Assembly (NCBI GenBank): GCA_035533475.1
Contig: DATLTS010000015.1
Coordinates: 44,164 to 108,163 of the forward strand
Source: Mycobacteriales bacterium
Lineage (GTDB): Bacteria; Actinomycetota; Actinomycetes; DATLTS01
Length of the DNA: 64,000 nt
Direction of reading: 5' to 3'
The notes under the pieces are model-generated. The model worked only from the letters and a program-made list of their open reading frames with translations. It had not been told where the DNA came from and made no database searches. The translations under genes were made by a program, and so were the position numbers. Below are positions 25,863-34,641 of the stretch, in pieces; position 1 is the stretch's first letter, and every line of letters begins with the position of its first letter.

Positions 25863-27107
25863 CTAGTGGAAGTCGACGAGGAACGCGGTGGTGTCGTCGC
25901 TGAGGACGCCATGATGGTCCAGAACGGTATGGGAGAGCTGGCGGACCATCTCCGTCGTGCCGAGCTGAATTTGGGACTGCGCCTCAAGCAGTGCGACCAG
26001 GCGTTCCTCGCCGAAGTCTTCGCCGCCGGGGCGATGGGCGTCGACCACGCCGTCGGTGATGCAGAAGACTCGATCGCCGGGTTCGAGGATGTCGTTGGCG
26101 ACCTCGGCCAGGCCGCCCCCGAGTCCGGCGGGCAGCGTGGGCTTGCACGCGAGCGGACCGACGACCTTGCCGTCGCGCACCAATAGCGGCAGCGGGTGCC
26201 CCATGTTGATCCGGGTCAACTTCCCAGTGACCAAGTCGAGGCGCCCGAGGAGGCAAGTGACGAATGCCTCGCCGCGGCCTCTGCTGGCGATGGCCGCGTC
26301 CAGCGCCTGGCAGGTGGCGGGGAGGTCGCGGCCGGAGCGTCGGCTGTTCCGATAGCTGCTCACGGCGAGGTGCGCGAGCTGGCTGGACTCCAAACCGTGG
26401 CCCATCGCGTCGAAGACCGCGAAGTCGAGGGTGTCGCCGTTGACGGCATAGTCGAAGCAGTCGCCCCCGACTTCATAGGCAGGCTGGATCAGTCCCGCCA
26501 CGGACACTCGCCCGCTGTCGAGACTCAGCGGTGGCAGTAACTGCCATTGGATTTCTGCTGCCAGGCTGATGCTCTGGCTGCGTTGCAGGATGGTGTAGCC
26601 GTCGGTGCACTGGCCCCGGGTCACAAGCAGCGCGGCGACGACACCGGCGAGGCTTTCCGCCAGCGCGCGAGCCTCCTCGTCCACTGGCGAAACAGTGAGA
26701 GCCAACACCCCCAGCCGGGTGGCCCCGGCGACAACAACATTCCACAACTGGACGCCGAGGTTGGTCCGCTCCTCGAGCTGGCGACCCGTGGTGAACGCGT
26801 TCCCTCCGATGGACGTGTCCATGTCCAGCGACGCGGTCTCGGTGGACCCAACAATTGGCACGAGGCGACGCTGCTCGTAGTCGGTCAGGTACACCGACAG
26901 GTCCCGCATCCCGAAGCCTCGCACCCGGGACGCGAGGAAAGACCCGAGCGCGTCCGGCGCGGCTCGGCGGGACTCGTGCAGCAGAGCCGCGACATGGGCG
27001 TATGTCCCCGACGCGCCGGAGCCGCTGTGCACGGGCGACATGATCGGATCTTCGCCGCGCATGCCGATCAAATCTGGAGCGGCCGGGGCGGCGACGCCGT
27101 CTGGCAC
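25863..27107 (-). CDS. GAF-like plus SpoIIE/PP2C phosphatase
   Basis: 414 residues. An N-terminal sensory half (about 30-175) resembles a GAF domain. It is followed by a SpoIIE-type PP2C phosphatase: LAAEIQWQLLPP, YEVGGDCFDYAV (metal-binding Asp in GGDCFD), VFDAMGHGLESSQLA, INMGHPLPLLVRDG, EPGDRVFCITDGVVDA and LSDDTTAFLVDF. Such proteins dephosphorylate anti-anti-sigma factors or sense small signals. GGGAGAG precedes the GTG start by six bases. No anti-sigma or STAS gene is adjacent. Codon use matches the lower-GC patch. Confidence 0.86.
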   Translation of the reverse strand: MPDGVAAPAAPDLIGMRGEDPIMSPVHSGSGASGTYAHVAALLHESRRAAPDALGSFLASRVRGFGMRDLSVYLTDYEQRRLVPIVGSTETASLDMDTSIGGNAFTTGRQLEERTNLGVQLWNVVVAGATRLGVLALTVSPVDEEARALAESLAGVVAALLVTRGQCTDGYTILQRSQSISLAAEIQWQLLPPLSLDSGRVSVAGLIQPAYEVGGDCFDYAVNGDTLDFAVFDAMGHGLESSQLAHLAVSSYRNSRRSGRDLPATCQALDAAIASRGRGEAFVTCLLGRLDLVTGKLTRINMGHPLPLLVRDGKVVGPLACKPTLPAGLGGGLAEVANDILEPGDRVFCITDGVVDAHRPGGEDFGEERLVALLEAQSQIQLGTTEMVRQLSHTVLDHHGVLSDDTTAFLVDFH

Positions 27108-27470
27108 CTGGTCTCTCCCTCATTCGAGGGCCCAACGACGCGCAACCGGGGACCGGGGCGACGTGCCGGGAAGGCCACATGCGGAATGGTGAATTCAGCC
27201 AATGCCGCACTCTACCGCAGGCGGCGAGGAGTAGACGGACCGCACGACCGTCCCTCGGTGTCGCCGTCGAGGGCGCCAAGCCCACCCTCAGGGTGTGGCA
27301 CGCGCCGGCAGCCGGACCCCTTCTGGGCAGCGCGGATGAGGCCAGACCCGGCGTCCTGGGCCGCCCCTAACCCGGCCCGGCGCAGAAGCACCCGCCGGCG
27401 AGGGTCGCGAACATTGGTTTCCGTCCGCGTGCCGACGTTCGATCCCGTCGATGTCGGGTATATCAAGTGC
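27108..27470. other. Intergenic region without a recognisable gene
   Basis: About 360 bases upstream of the phosphatase. Short open frames are present on both strands but none has a ribosome site and family character together. A promoter for the minus-strand phosphatase should lie here; none was clear enough to mark. Confidence 0.5.
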
Positions 27471-27566
27471 ATGATCACCATATTGCTCATCGTCTTGCTG
27501 GTGCTTGTCCTGACCGGGGGTATCGGGGTTCGCCGTCGAGGCCGTCGTGGCGGTCGTTGGATCTGA
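27471..27566 (+). CDS. Very small single-pass membrane peptide
   Basis: A 31-residue frame: MITILLIVLLVLVLTGGIG followed by a strongly basic RRRGRRGGRW tail. This is a clear hydrophobic helix with positive-inside residues at the C-terminus, similar in build to other tiny bacterial membrane peptides. The ribosome site is weak, so translation is uncertain. No named family assigned. Confidence 0.4.
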   Translation: MITILLIVLLVLVLTGGIGVRRRGRRGGRWI

Positions 27567-27618
27567 CCGCGGACGACCTGCGCCGGGGCGGGGTCGGCAA
27601 CAACAGCGGAACCCGGCT

Positions 27619-27649
27619 CCTTCGCCACCGAGCCGGCCGCTGGCGAAGG
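27619..27649 (+). promoter_or_regulatory. Hairpin that could hide a ribosome-binding site
   Basis: CCTTCGCCA (27619-27627) pairs perfectly with TGGCGAAGG (27641-27649). The 3' arm contains the start of the GAAGGAGAGG Shine-Dalgarno stretch of the small gene at 27661, so folding would mask it. Equally it could be a terminator for the gene upstream. Confidence 0.45.
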
Positions 27650-27660
27650 AGAGGTGCATC

Positions 27661-27852
27661 GTGTCCGACAAGCCGTCCCCGCAAGCTGGTCTTCGAGGTT
27701 GGTGGGGTCGCCGCGGGCGACGTCAACTCGGGCTCGTCGACGAGGCGCTATCGGCCGAGGCATCGCTCCGCTCGACGGGAGAAGATCCCCGGGCTAAGCC
27801 GGGCCTGGACAGCGCCATCGAAAGGCCGGAAACCGAATGGAACGGTGACTGA
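27661..27852 (+). CDS. Small hypothetical protein
   Basis: 63 residues beginning MSDKPSPQAGLRGWWGRRGRRQLG. The GTG start has a strong GGAGAGG six bases before it, which is the main support. The product is basic at the front and acidic at the end, with no membrane helix or known motif. It lies just after a nine-base-pair hairpin. Function unknown; could be strain-specific. Confidence 0.45.
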   Translation: MSDKPSPQAGLRGWWGRRGRRQLGLVDEALSAEASLRSTGEDPRAKPGLDSAIERPETEWNGD

Positions 27853-27948
27853 GGTCCCTTCGTGCCGGTAGAGATTCGCCCGCGCTGGGTCACGGCTGCC
27901 GGGGCACGAACACGGCCACCGAACGCGCGGGCATTTCTTGCCGGCTGT

Positions 27949-28292
27949 TCAACCGAACAGGGGCCCGGGGTGGCTAGCTCCCGTGTGGACATCCAAGCCA
28001 CTGAATGACTTGCCGGCTCGGGATGCCGTGCTGGTGACCAGAGCGACGGCGTGCTCGTCGTTGGCCAGAATGTCGTGCACCTCGATCTTCGCCGTGCCCC
28101 CGCTGAGCTCCATGAGTTTGCCGAAGAACCCGAAGACCTGATCGCGCCCCTTGTACTCGCCGGAGATCGGGCTGCGCCCGGCGGTGCGCCACACGACCTC
28201 ATCCGCGAGCAACTCAGTGAGGACGTCCATGTCGCCTGTGCTGTAGGCGGCGTCCCCTTGCGCGCAAGCTCGACGTTCGGGTGTTCGGCCAC
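27949..28292 (-). pseudogene. SnoaL/NTF2-like protein, frameshifted and truncated
   Basis: A GTG start with perfect AAGGAGG opens MAEHPNVELARKG, the normal beginning of a SnoaL-like protein. The frame then shifts: the continuation (YSTGDMDVLTELLADEVVW, GEYKGRDQVFGFFGKLMEL and HDILANDEHAVALV) lies in a different reading frame, joined near base 28253. After SGLDVH the similarity stops and the frame ends early, so the last 25 or so family residues are missing. Two defects argue for a decayed gene rather than one sequencing error. Confidence 0.75.
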
Positions 28293-28497
28293 GACTGCCT
28301 CCTTGGTGCAGACGGCACGCTGTCAATTCGCGCGGTAGTCGCTACGGCGGCCACGGTCGAGCCATCGCCGGCGCGACCGCCATCCCGGGGGTCGCCGCCG
28401 ACCGGACTGTCCCACGCCGGCTGGTGTGCGCCACGATGGCTGGAATGAGCAGTTTCACCGACTTGTCGACCGAGGCGTCGCGCGTTCGTCACGCAGG

Positions 28498-31400
28498 TCA
28501 CGGCCGCCCGGGCCGGCCCCGGCGACGCCGGCGCCGGCTCAGGGCTAGTCCCGCAGTGAGCAGCGCCACCGCGGCACCGGGTAGTGCCGTCCCGCCACCG
28601 GTAGCGGCCAGCGGGGTGGTTCCGTTAGCAGTCTTCGGTTGGGCCTCGCCGGTAGTGGTGGGAGCTGTGGCGCCTGCTGCCGCTGACGGTGCGCAGGTCA
28701 GCGATGGTGTCCCAGGGGCGTCGAGGTTGCTCGTGTTGAACAGATCGTGGTGTTCGCGGGGCCACGGCCCGGACGGCGCGCAGGCCGCGGTGGGGGTCGA
28801 CCACACGAACAGGTTCCCTTCGCGGGTGCCCGCGGCGAGCACCTGGGTGCGGAGTGACCCCCAAGGTCCGTACGACGGGGAGTTGACCATCCAGCCACCG
28901 GTGAACTTGGGGAAACCGGGTGCTTCGTTGCCCGCGGCGTCGATCGCACGAAGGTCGTAGCTCGCCGTGCCCTCCACGATGTAGGGGGTGGTGTCGCCCC
29001 CCACGTCGGCCACGGTGGGCTCGACGATGAACTGCAGGTCATTGACCACCCGGGGGAACAGCGGGTCGAAATGCCCGGTGGTGGTGCTCCACGCAGCTAT
29101 CTGGTTGTCGTGCTGGAGTTGGTCCGCGGGCAGGGCCGCGTCCAGTGCCTTGCCGACACTCGCCGCGGGTGCGATGAAACTCACCCCGGGGTCGAGCGGG
29201 CCAAGCGGAGCGAATGTGGGCATCCCCACGGCCGGCAGGCTCGGGAAGTCCAGCGAGTTGCCGGGCACAGTTGGCTCGGTGTCGAGCACCAGCGCCTTGC
29301 CGTCCGGACCCTCCCCAAGGTAGGACCGACCCTGGGGGGTGAGCAGGTACCCGGGGCCGACGCTCGTCATCACGCCCGTCACCAACGTCTGGTTGCCGCC
29401 GAGGTCGGCGAGCACCGGGCTGCCACCGGTGCCGTCGGCGACGTCGGGCAACAGCCCCTCGTCGAGGTCGGCGATAGCTGCCGGCCAGCCCGGCAGGTAT
29501 GCGCCGCGGCCGGGGAAAGCCGGTTGGCCCGGTGCCCCGGCCGCCGGCTTCGTGTCGGAGCCGGTCGGGGCGATGGCGTAGACCCGGCTGTTGCCGGGGC
29601 TCAGTAGCGGCACCTGGGCCAACGCGGCGAAGGCGGGCGAGGCGACGCTGATGTTGGTGTTGCCGGCGTATTCCTCGTTGGACCCGACGACTACGTCCGG
29701 CGGGCCGCTGCCGCTGAGCTTCCCGATCGCCGGGGTGTCGACGATCTTGGTGCCCTGCCCGTTCTGGGCCGACGCCAGGAAAGTCACCTGGTTCGTCACC
29801 GGGTTGACCGATGCGATCTCGGTGGGGTCGATGACCAGAACCGGCCACCCCGGCACCGGCCGTCCGTCCGGCTGCCAGGCGTAGACGTGGCGGTCCATGG
29901 CGCCGACGACGATGTCGAGGCGCCCATCACCTTGCAGGTCGGCCAGCGCCGGGGCACCCACGATGCCGAACAGGACCCGGTTGGCCCGGTTGCGGACCGC
30001 GGGCCCGGAGTAGGCGGGGTCCAGCCCGACCGGGAATCCGGGGAGCAGCCGGCCGCCGGCGGTCCAGGCGTAGACGTGCCCGGTGTAGTCGCTCACCACC
30101 ACGTCGGGTGCGGTGCCGGCGGCGTTCGCGAGATCCCCGACCGCGACCCCGCCGATGATCGGGCCATCGGGCCGGGCGGTGACCGCACCGCTGGTGTAGG
30201 CGGGCTCCCCGGCATGCACGGGCAGCGGTTGGGTGTACACCGGCCAGCCTGGCAGCTCCCTACCGTCGGGCAGGTAGGCGTGGATCACCCCGTCGGTCGT
30301 GGCCACTAGCAGCGCGTCTTCGCCGCGGGGTCCGATCGGGGCCAGCGTCGGCGGGGCGTCGACCGAGGCGCCGAAGTGCACCGGGAAACCGGCCAGCAGG
30401 CTCGGGTCGGAGTGCAGGTATTCGGTTCGGCGGTCCATCCCGACCACCCCCCGGTTGTCGACGGTCACCAGCCGCAGGGTGAAGCTGAACTTGTCGCGGT
30501 CCGGTCGGTCCGCGGTGCCCACCGGCCCACCGGTAAAGGTCGTTCCGGCCGGGAAAATCGCGGCGATCGCGGCCAGCGGGACGCGCGCCAGAACGCCCTC
30601 GCGCCGGGCGGTGCCGGCGCCGTTCGCAAGGAGGTGCCAGCTGCTCGGCGTCGGGCTGGTCCCGACGCCGACCTCGAGTTCCCACCGATAGGAGCGGGCC
30701 CGGACCGCCGCCACCAGACCGGTCACGGTGAGGCTTTGTCCGGGGGAGTAGGTCTGGAACCAGTCTCCGGGGGCATCAATGGACGCCTCCGGGGGGATCT
30801 GGGCACTCGCGGTCGCGCGCAGGATCTTCCCGGCGTCCATCCGCCCGTACCCGGTGTACATGTCGTAGGCCGGCTGGCTGGGGTAGCGCACCGTCGGGTA
30901 AGGGAAAACGACTGCGTTGTTGTCCGGCGGTCCGAATGGTGGCGCGGCGGTCTGAAAGTCGATGGTGTCGGCATTCATGGTGACCAGCTGCGCCACCTCA
31001 TTGGGTGACAGGGCCACCGGTGCGCCGGCCACGGTGCGCAGGCCCGGATATGGCGCCAGCCGGCCGGCCTGCAGCAGCTGTTGCGCTTCGGATTCGACCA
31101 GCCCCACGATGCCACCGGTCTTCCCGGTTGCCTGCGAGGAGCACGAGTCGCTTTCCACGGTCACGTCCACGTTCGCGCCGTAGTTCGTGCAGCCGTTGAG
31201 GTAGAGGTAGCTCGCCGGTTCCATCACCGCAACCCCACCCTGCGACGTGGCCTGCGTCGTGCTGTTCACCACGATGGTGTGCGGCAGGTAGCCCGGCAGG
31301 TTGTGGTGCTCGGCCTCCTCGTCGGCCGCGCTGGCGACGATCGGCACACCATGCGCGAGCGCGTAGTTGACCGCCTGGCGGGTCACCGTGGTGATGTCCA

Positions 31401-32475
31401 GGGTGCCGAGCGCCTCCTGGATGACACTCGCCCCGGAGTCCACCGCGAACATCACACCCTGCGCGAAGTCATCGGAGACGGTGATGAAGCTGTCCCCCAC
31501 CCGGATTGGCAGCACCATGCAGTTCGGGCAGGCGCCAAGCACCTTGTTCAGACTGTTGGCCGGCCCGGCGGCATCCTCGGCCTGACCGGTGCCATGGCGG
31601 TAGAAGACGTCGTCGTCGGGGTTGTTGGTGTTGTCCAGGAAGTTCCACCCGGCGATCGCCTCGGTGAACCCGGCTGGTCCCTGGTGCCCGTAGTACCAGC
31701 GGGAGCCGACGGTGCCGAACGTGCGGATCAAGTCCATCGGCGAGATGCCGGTGTAGCCCGACCCGTTGTTGTGCGCTGCGTCGGCGCAGAAGTAGGGCCG
31801 GGCGATGCGCGGGTCGCCCGCATAGTCGACGACGTTGAACACGCCGTCGCTGTTGAGGTCGTAAGGGTCGGTGTCGGCCGCCGAGCCACCACCCGCTGCC
31901 TTGGTCCGGCCCCCCGGGTCCTCCGGTACCGGGAGCGCGGCCCGGTTGAGGTAGATCTTGTCGACCACCCCCGGGTCGCACCACTCGATCCCGGAGTCGG
32001 TGATCGCGATGACCGTCGTCGGCTGGCCGGTGCTGACCTGCCAGGCCGTGTCCACGCTGTTGCCCTCGACCCCGCACAGCTCCTGCGGATTGCGGTAGAG
32101 CGTCGGATCGCTCGATCGGGCGCTGGTGAGCTGCCAGTTGTCCCCGCCATTGTCCCAGTTCGCCGGCCGCTCGGGCACGACCCCAGCCGGCGTGTGCAGG
32201 TAGGCGGAGTATGCCGTCGGATCAGTTCCCCGCGGGGCGGATGGCCAGGGGAACGTGCCGGTGGCGCTGCGGGTCTCCCCGTCCGGAGCGTTCGGATCCG
32301 TCGGCGCTCCCGGGCAGCTCGCCGGGCGGTTGCTCTCGGATCGGACCGGCGCCTTCGGCGGCGCCGCGATCACGGCCCTGACCGGCGCGGCCCGGGCCGC
32401 CGTCACGGCGGAGGGGACAGTGAGCACCCCCAAGACGAGCCCTGCGGTCAGCAACCGGCGTGGCGGCACGATCAT
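28498..32475 (-). CDS. Secreted subtilisin-family protease with beta-propeller-like repeats and LAATG wall anchor
   Basis: 1325 residues. A signal peptide covers about 1-29 (hydrophobic, AxA-type end). The S8 catalytic triad can be placed: Asp160 in ITDSGIEW, His294 in RHGTGQAEDAAG, and Ser447 in CSSQATGKTGG. This last motif stands where GTSMATP is usual, so the active-site Ser has an atypical setting. From about 720 to 1250 come repeated FG-GAP/PQQ-like blades (VVSDYTGHVYAW, DIVVGAMDRHVYAW, PGWPV). The C-terminus has LAATG (1289-1293), a hydrophobic helix and a poly-Arg tail, a class E sortase signal. Expected on the cell wall. Confidence 0.82.
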   Translation of the reverse strand: MIVPPRRLLTAGLVLGVLTVPSAVTAARAAPVRAVIAAPPKAPVRSESNRPASCPGAPTDPNAPDGETRSATGTFPWPSAPRGTDPTAYSAYLHTPAGVVPERPANWDNGGDNWQLTSARSSDPTLYRNPQELCGVEGNSVDTAWQVSTGQPTTVIAITDSGIEWCDPGVVDKIYLNRAALPVPEDPGGRTKAAGGGSAADTDPYDLNSDGVFNVVDYAGDPRIARPYFCADAAHNNGSGYTGISPMDLIRTFGTVGSRWYYGHQGPAGFTEAIAGWNFLDNTNNPDDDVFYRHGTGQAEDAAGPANSLNKVLGACPNCMVLPIRVGDSFITVSDDFAQGVMFAVDSGASVIQEALGTLDITTVTRQAVNYALAHGVPIVASAADEEAEHHNLPGYLPHTIVVNSTTQATSQGGVAVMEPASYLYLNGCTNYGANVDVTVESDSCSSQATGKTGGIVGLVESEAQQLLQAGRLAPYPGLRTVAGAPVALSPNEVAQLVTMNADTIDFQTAAPPFGPPDNNAVVFPYPTVRYPSQPAYDMYTGYGRMDAGKILRATASAQIPPEASIDAPGDWFQTYSPGQSLTVTGLVAAVRARSYRWELEVGVGTSPTPSSWHLLANGAGTARREGVLARVPLAAIAAIFPAGTTFTGGPVGTADRPDRDKFSFTLRLVTVDNRGVVGMDRRTEYLHSDPSLLAGFPVHFGASVDAPPTLAPIGPRGEDALLVATTDGVIHAYLPDGRELPGWPVYTQPLPVHAGEPAYTSGAVTARPDGPIIGGVAVGDLANAAGTAPDVVVSDYTGHVYAWTAGGRLLPGFPVGLDPAYSGPAVRNRANRVLFGIVGAPALADLQGDGRLDIVVGAMDRHVYAWQPDGRPVPGWPVLVIDPTEIASVNPVTNQVTFLASAQNGQGTKIVDTPAIGKLSGSGPPDVVVGSNEEYAGNTNISVASPAFAALAQVPLLSPGNSRVYAIAPTGSDTKPAAGAPGQPAFPGRGAYLPGWPAAIADLDEGLLPDVADGTGGSPVLADLGGNQTLVTGVMTSVGPGYLLTPQGRSYLGEGPDGKALVLDTEPTVPGNSLDFPSLPAVGMPTFAPLGPLDPGVSFIAPAASVGKALDAALPADQLQHDNQIAAWSTTTGHFDPLFPRVVNDLQFIVEPTVADVGGDTTPYIVEGTASYDLRAIDAAGNEAPGFPKFTGGWMVNSPSYGPWGSLRTQVLAAGTREGNLFVWSTPTAACAPSGPWPREHHDLFNTSNLDAPGTPSLTCAPSAAAGATAPTTTGEAQPKTANGTTPLAATGGGTALPGAAVALLTAGLALSRRRRRRGRPGRP

Positions 32476-32579
32476 GGCAACCCCCGACGCCTGCCTGCGG
32501 AGACCCGCACGTTACCGCCGCGGCCGCTGCGGCGACGGTGGCCGGGCGTACCCGCCGCCCGCGCCCGCGTTTTCGCCAT

Positions 32580-32594
32580 TAGATTTGATTCCAA
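32580..32594 (+). promoter_or_regulatory. -10 element giving a probable leaderless mRNA
   Basis: TAGATT at 32580-32585 fits the TANNNT actinobacterial -10 box and lies eight bases before the ATG at 32594. No Shine-Dalgarno sequence is present, so transcription probably starts at or next to the start codon. Confidence 0.5.
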
Positions 32595-33205
32595 TGGACC
32601 AGGCCGCTGAGCACTGGGAAAGCGTCTACGGTTCCCGGGCCTTGGACGAGCTGAGCTGGTTCCAAGCGTCCCCGGCCGTGTCGCTGCGCTTGTTGCAGCA
32701 GGCCGCGCCGCAGACCGGCTCGGTCATCGACGTCGGGGCCGGCGCGTCGACCCTCGCCGACCTGCTCGTCGAGGCCGGTTGGGCGGACGTCACGGTCCTG
32801 GACGTTTCCGCATCGGCGCTATCCGCGGTCCGGGCCCGCCTCGGCCCGCGCGCGGACCGGGTTTCCTTCGTCGCTGCCGACCTGCTGTCCTGGCAACCTC
32901 GGCGCAGCTATGACGTCTGGCACGACCGCGCCGTCTTCCACTTCCTGGTCGCGCCGGCCGACCAGGCTCGCTACGTCGCCTTGGCCGGTCGGGCCGTCGC
33001 GACCGGTGGCGCGCTGGTCCTGGGCAGCTTCGCCGCGGATGGCCCGACCCGGTGCTCCGGATTACCGATCACGCGTTACGACCCCGAGACCCTCGCCGAT
33101 GCCTTTGCCCCGGCCTTCCGGCTGGAACACGCCGAGCGGGAGGAGCATGTGACGCCGGGTGGTTCGATCCAGCCCTTTTCCTGGGTCGTGCTCCGCCGCC
33201 GGTAG
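32594..33205 (+). CDS. Class I SAM-dependent methyltransferase
   Basis: 203 residues: MDQAAEHWESVYGSRALDELSWFQ is the usual opening of a family of bacterial methyltransferases, then the SAM loop VIDVGAGASTLADLL (motif I), VTVLDVSASAL (motif II), YDVWHDRAVFHFL (motif IV) and GGALVLGSFA. The substrate is unknown; relatives are annotated as thiopurine or trans-aconitate type without proof. The gene is divergent from the subtilase with about 118 bases between start codons. Confidence 0.85.
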   Translation: MDQAAEHWESVYGSRALDELSWFQASPAVSLRLLQQAAPQTGSVIDVGAGASTLADLLVEAGWADVTVLDVSASALSAVRARLGPRADRVSFVAADLLSWQPRRSYDVWHDRAVFHFLVAPADQARYVALAGRAVATGGALVLGSFAADGPTRCSGLPITRYDPETLADAFAPAFRLEHAEREEHVTPGGSIQPFSWVVLRRR

Positions 33206-33466
33206 GCGGGTCCAGCGGGTCGCTGCCCGCGGGGTTGACCTTCACGCGCCGGCGGGTGCCTTCCGGCTGGGTCGCCGGCGGATGAGCGGCAGCCCACGGC
33301 GCTGAACGGCCGCCGTTCCGGATCGTCGCCCCGTGCCGTCGTCCCGTGCCGGATGTGACCCGGGCCGGCTTCAGAGCGAACTGAGAGCGGGTTCTACGGG
33401 CACGGACAGCCGCCCGGCCCAAGGTGAACTCACCAAGCACACCGAGTCCGGAAGGGGACGAGCACG

Positions 33467-33967
33467 ATGACCGAACAGCAGACAGCTCCCAGTGGGCGGC
33501 GATCACGGCGCGACAGGCGCGGCAAGGTGGCGGCGATCGGCCTGGTGGCGGCCGGGGTGGCCGCGGGCGGGGTGCTCGCCTCCACGCTCACGGCCGCGGC
33601 CGCCACTTCGGATCCCACCCAGGCAGCCGCGGTCCAAGCCACCGCAGCGCCGGTCGGGCCGCCAGGCTGCCCGGGGCATGCCCTCGCGAAGAGCGGGACG
33701 GTGGCCGCGGTAGGCACCAACACGGTGTCGATCAAGACTAGCTCCGGGACGGTGACCTACGGGGTGACCAGCGCGAGTGACGTCGACAAGAACGGCGAGG
33801 CGACGTTGAGCGCCCTCAAGGTCGGCGACGCCGTGCGGTTCAGCACCACGACCTCCGGGGGCGCCACCATCATCGCCAGGTTGCATGCCGGCAACGAGGC
33901 GCTAGACCGTCCGGCGGGTGGCCCGGGGCCGGCCGGTGGGCCACCGGCAGCGGGGAGCAGCGCCTGA
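33467..33967 (+). CDS. Membrane-anchored DUF5666-like protein
   Basis: 166 residues. A basic cytoplasmic head (RRSRRDRRGK) precedes one signal-anchor helix (VAAIGLVAAGVAAGGVLAS, about 20-40). The outside part holds a beta-rich segment GTVAAVGTNTVSIKTSSGTVTYGVTSASDVDKNG and LKVGDAVRFS, typical of DUF5666/OB-like repeats, then a Pro/Gly/Ala-rich end. GGAAGGGGACGAGCACG precedes the ATG. Function unknown; extracytoplasmic location inferred. Confidence 0.65.
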   Translation: MTEQQTAPSGRRSRRDRRGKVAAIGLVAAGVAAGGVLASTLTAAAATSDPTQAAAVQATAAPVGPPGCPGHALAKSGTVAAVGTNTVSIKTSSGTVTYGVTSASDVDKNGEATLSALKVGDAVRFSTTTSGGATIIARLHAGNEALDRPAGGPGPAGGPPAAGSSA

Positions 33968-33978
33968 TCGTTGACCCG

Positions 33979-34037
33979 CGAATGCCCCGAACGGCTGCCG
34001 GTGAAATACGGAAGACCCGGCGCCGCCGGGGCATTCG
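33979..34037. terminator. Long-loop inverted repeat between convergent genes
   Basis: CGAATGCCCCG (33979-33989) and CGGGGCATTCG (34027-34037) are perfect complements, lying between the ends of the DUF5666-like and GNAT genes. Likely a bidirectional terminator. Confidence 0.55.
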
Positions 34038-34047
34038 GGCGCTGGCC

Positions 34048-34581
34048 TCAGCGCGCCCGCTCGGGCGGCGCCGGGTCCTCTCGGAGCCGGCTGTAGAGGA
34101 CCAGATCGCGCCATTGTCCATTGCGGTACTGGGCATGTCGGAGGATTCCCTCGCGGGTGAATCCGGCCCCCTCCAGGGCCCGCTGCTCGGGCACGTTCTC
34201 CACGTCGGTGCCCGCCTCGAGTCGATCGACCAGCGTCGTGCGAAACATGTAATCGGCCAGCGCAGCCTGAGCGGTACGGCCGTAGCCTTTGCCCCGGTGT
34301 TCGGGGAACAGACTGATCCCGATGTTGAACGCCCGGCAGGCACTGCTCGGGCCGTGCTGGACGGCGAACCAGGACACCTCCCCGACCAGGGTGGCGTCCT
34401 CGGTTTCGACCGCCAATACCCCGTGATCGTCGCTGATCAGCCCATCGGCGTGAAAGCGGCGCTCGAACCCGTTGCTCGGCCGGTGGCCGAACCAATCCCA
34501 TGGATCGACCTCGGCGGAACGCCCTCGGGTCAGCTCGGGTAGGTCCTCAGCGCGAACTGGGCGCAGCCGGATCGGGGGCAC
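34048..34581 (-). CDS. GNAT family N-acetyltransferase (RimJ/RimL-like)
   Basis: 177 residues: IRLRPVRAEDLPELTRGRSAEVDPWDWFG opens a RimJ/RimL-type acetyltransferase. The acetyl-CoA loop is present as FPEHRGKGYGRTAQAAL (the RGKGYG motif), and NVPEQRALEGAGFTREGILR is the usual closing region. Substrate could be a protein N-terminus, a ribosomal protein or a small amine; sequence does not tell. Single gene. Confidence 0.85.
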   Translation of the reverse strand: MPPIRLRPVRAEDLPELTRGRSAEVDPWDWFGHRPSNGFERRFHADGLISDDHGVLAVETEDATLVGEVSWFAVQHGPSSACRAFNIGISLFPEHRGKGYGRTAQAALADYMFRTTLVDRLEAGTDVENVPEQRALEGAGFTREGILRHAQYRNGQWRDLVLYSRLREDPAPPERAR

Positions 34582-34641
34582 CCTCGCAGGTTAAGGCAAC
34601 CGTAGGCAGCGGGACCCGACCGGCTCGTCGCCCCGCTTCGG

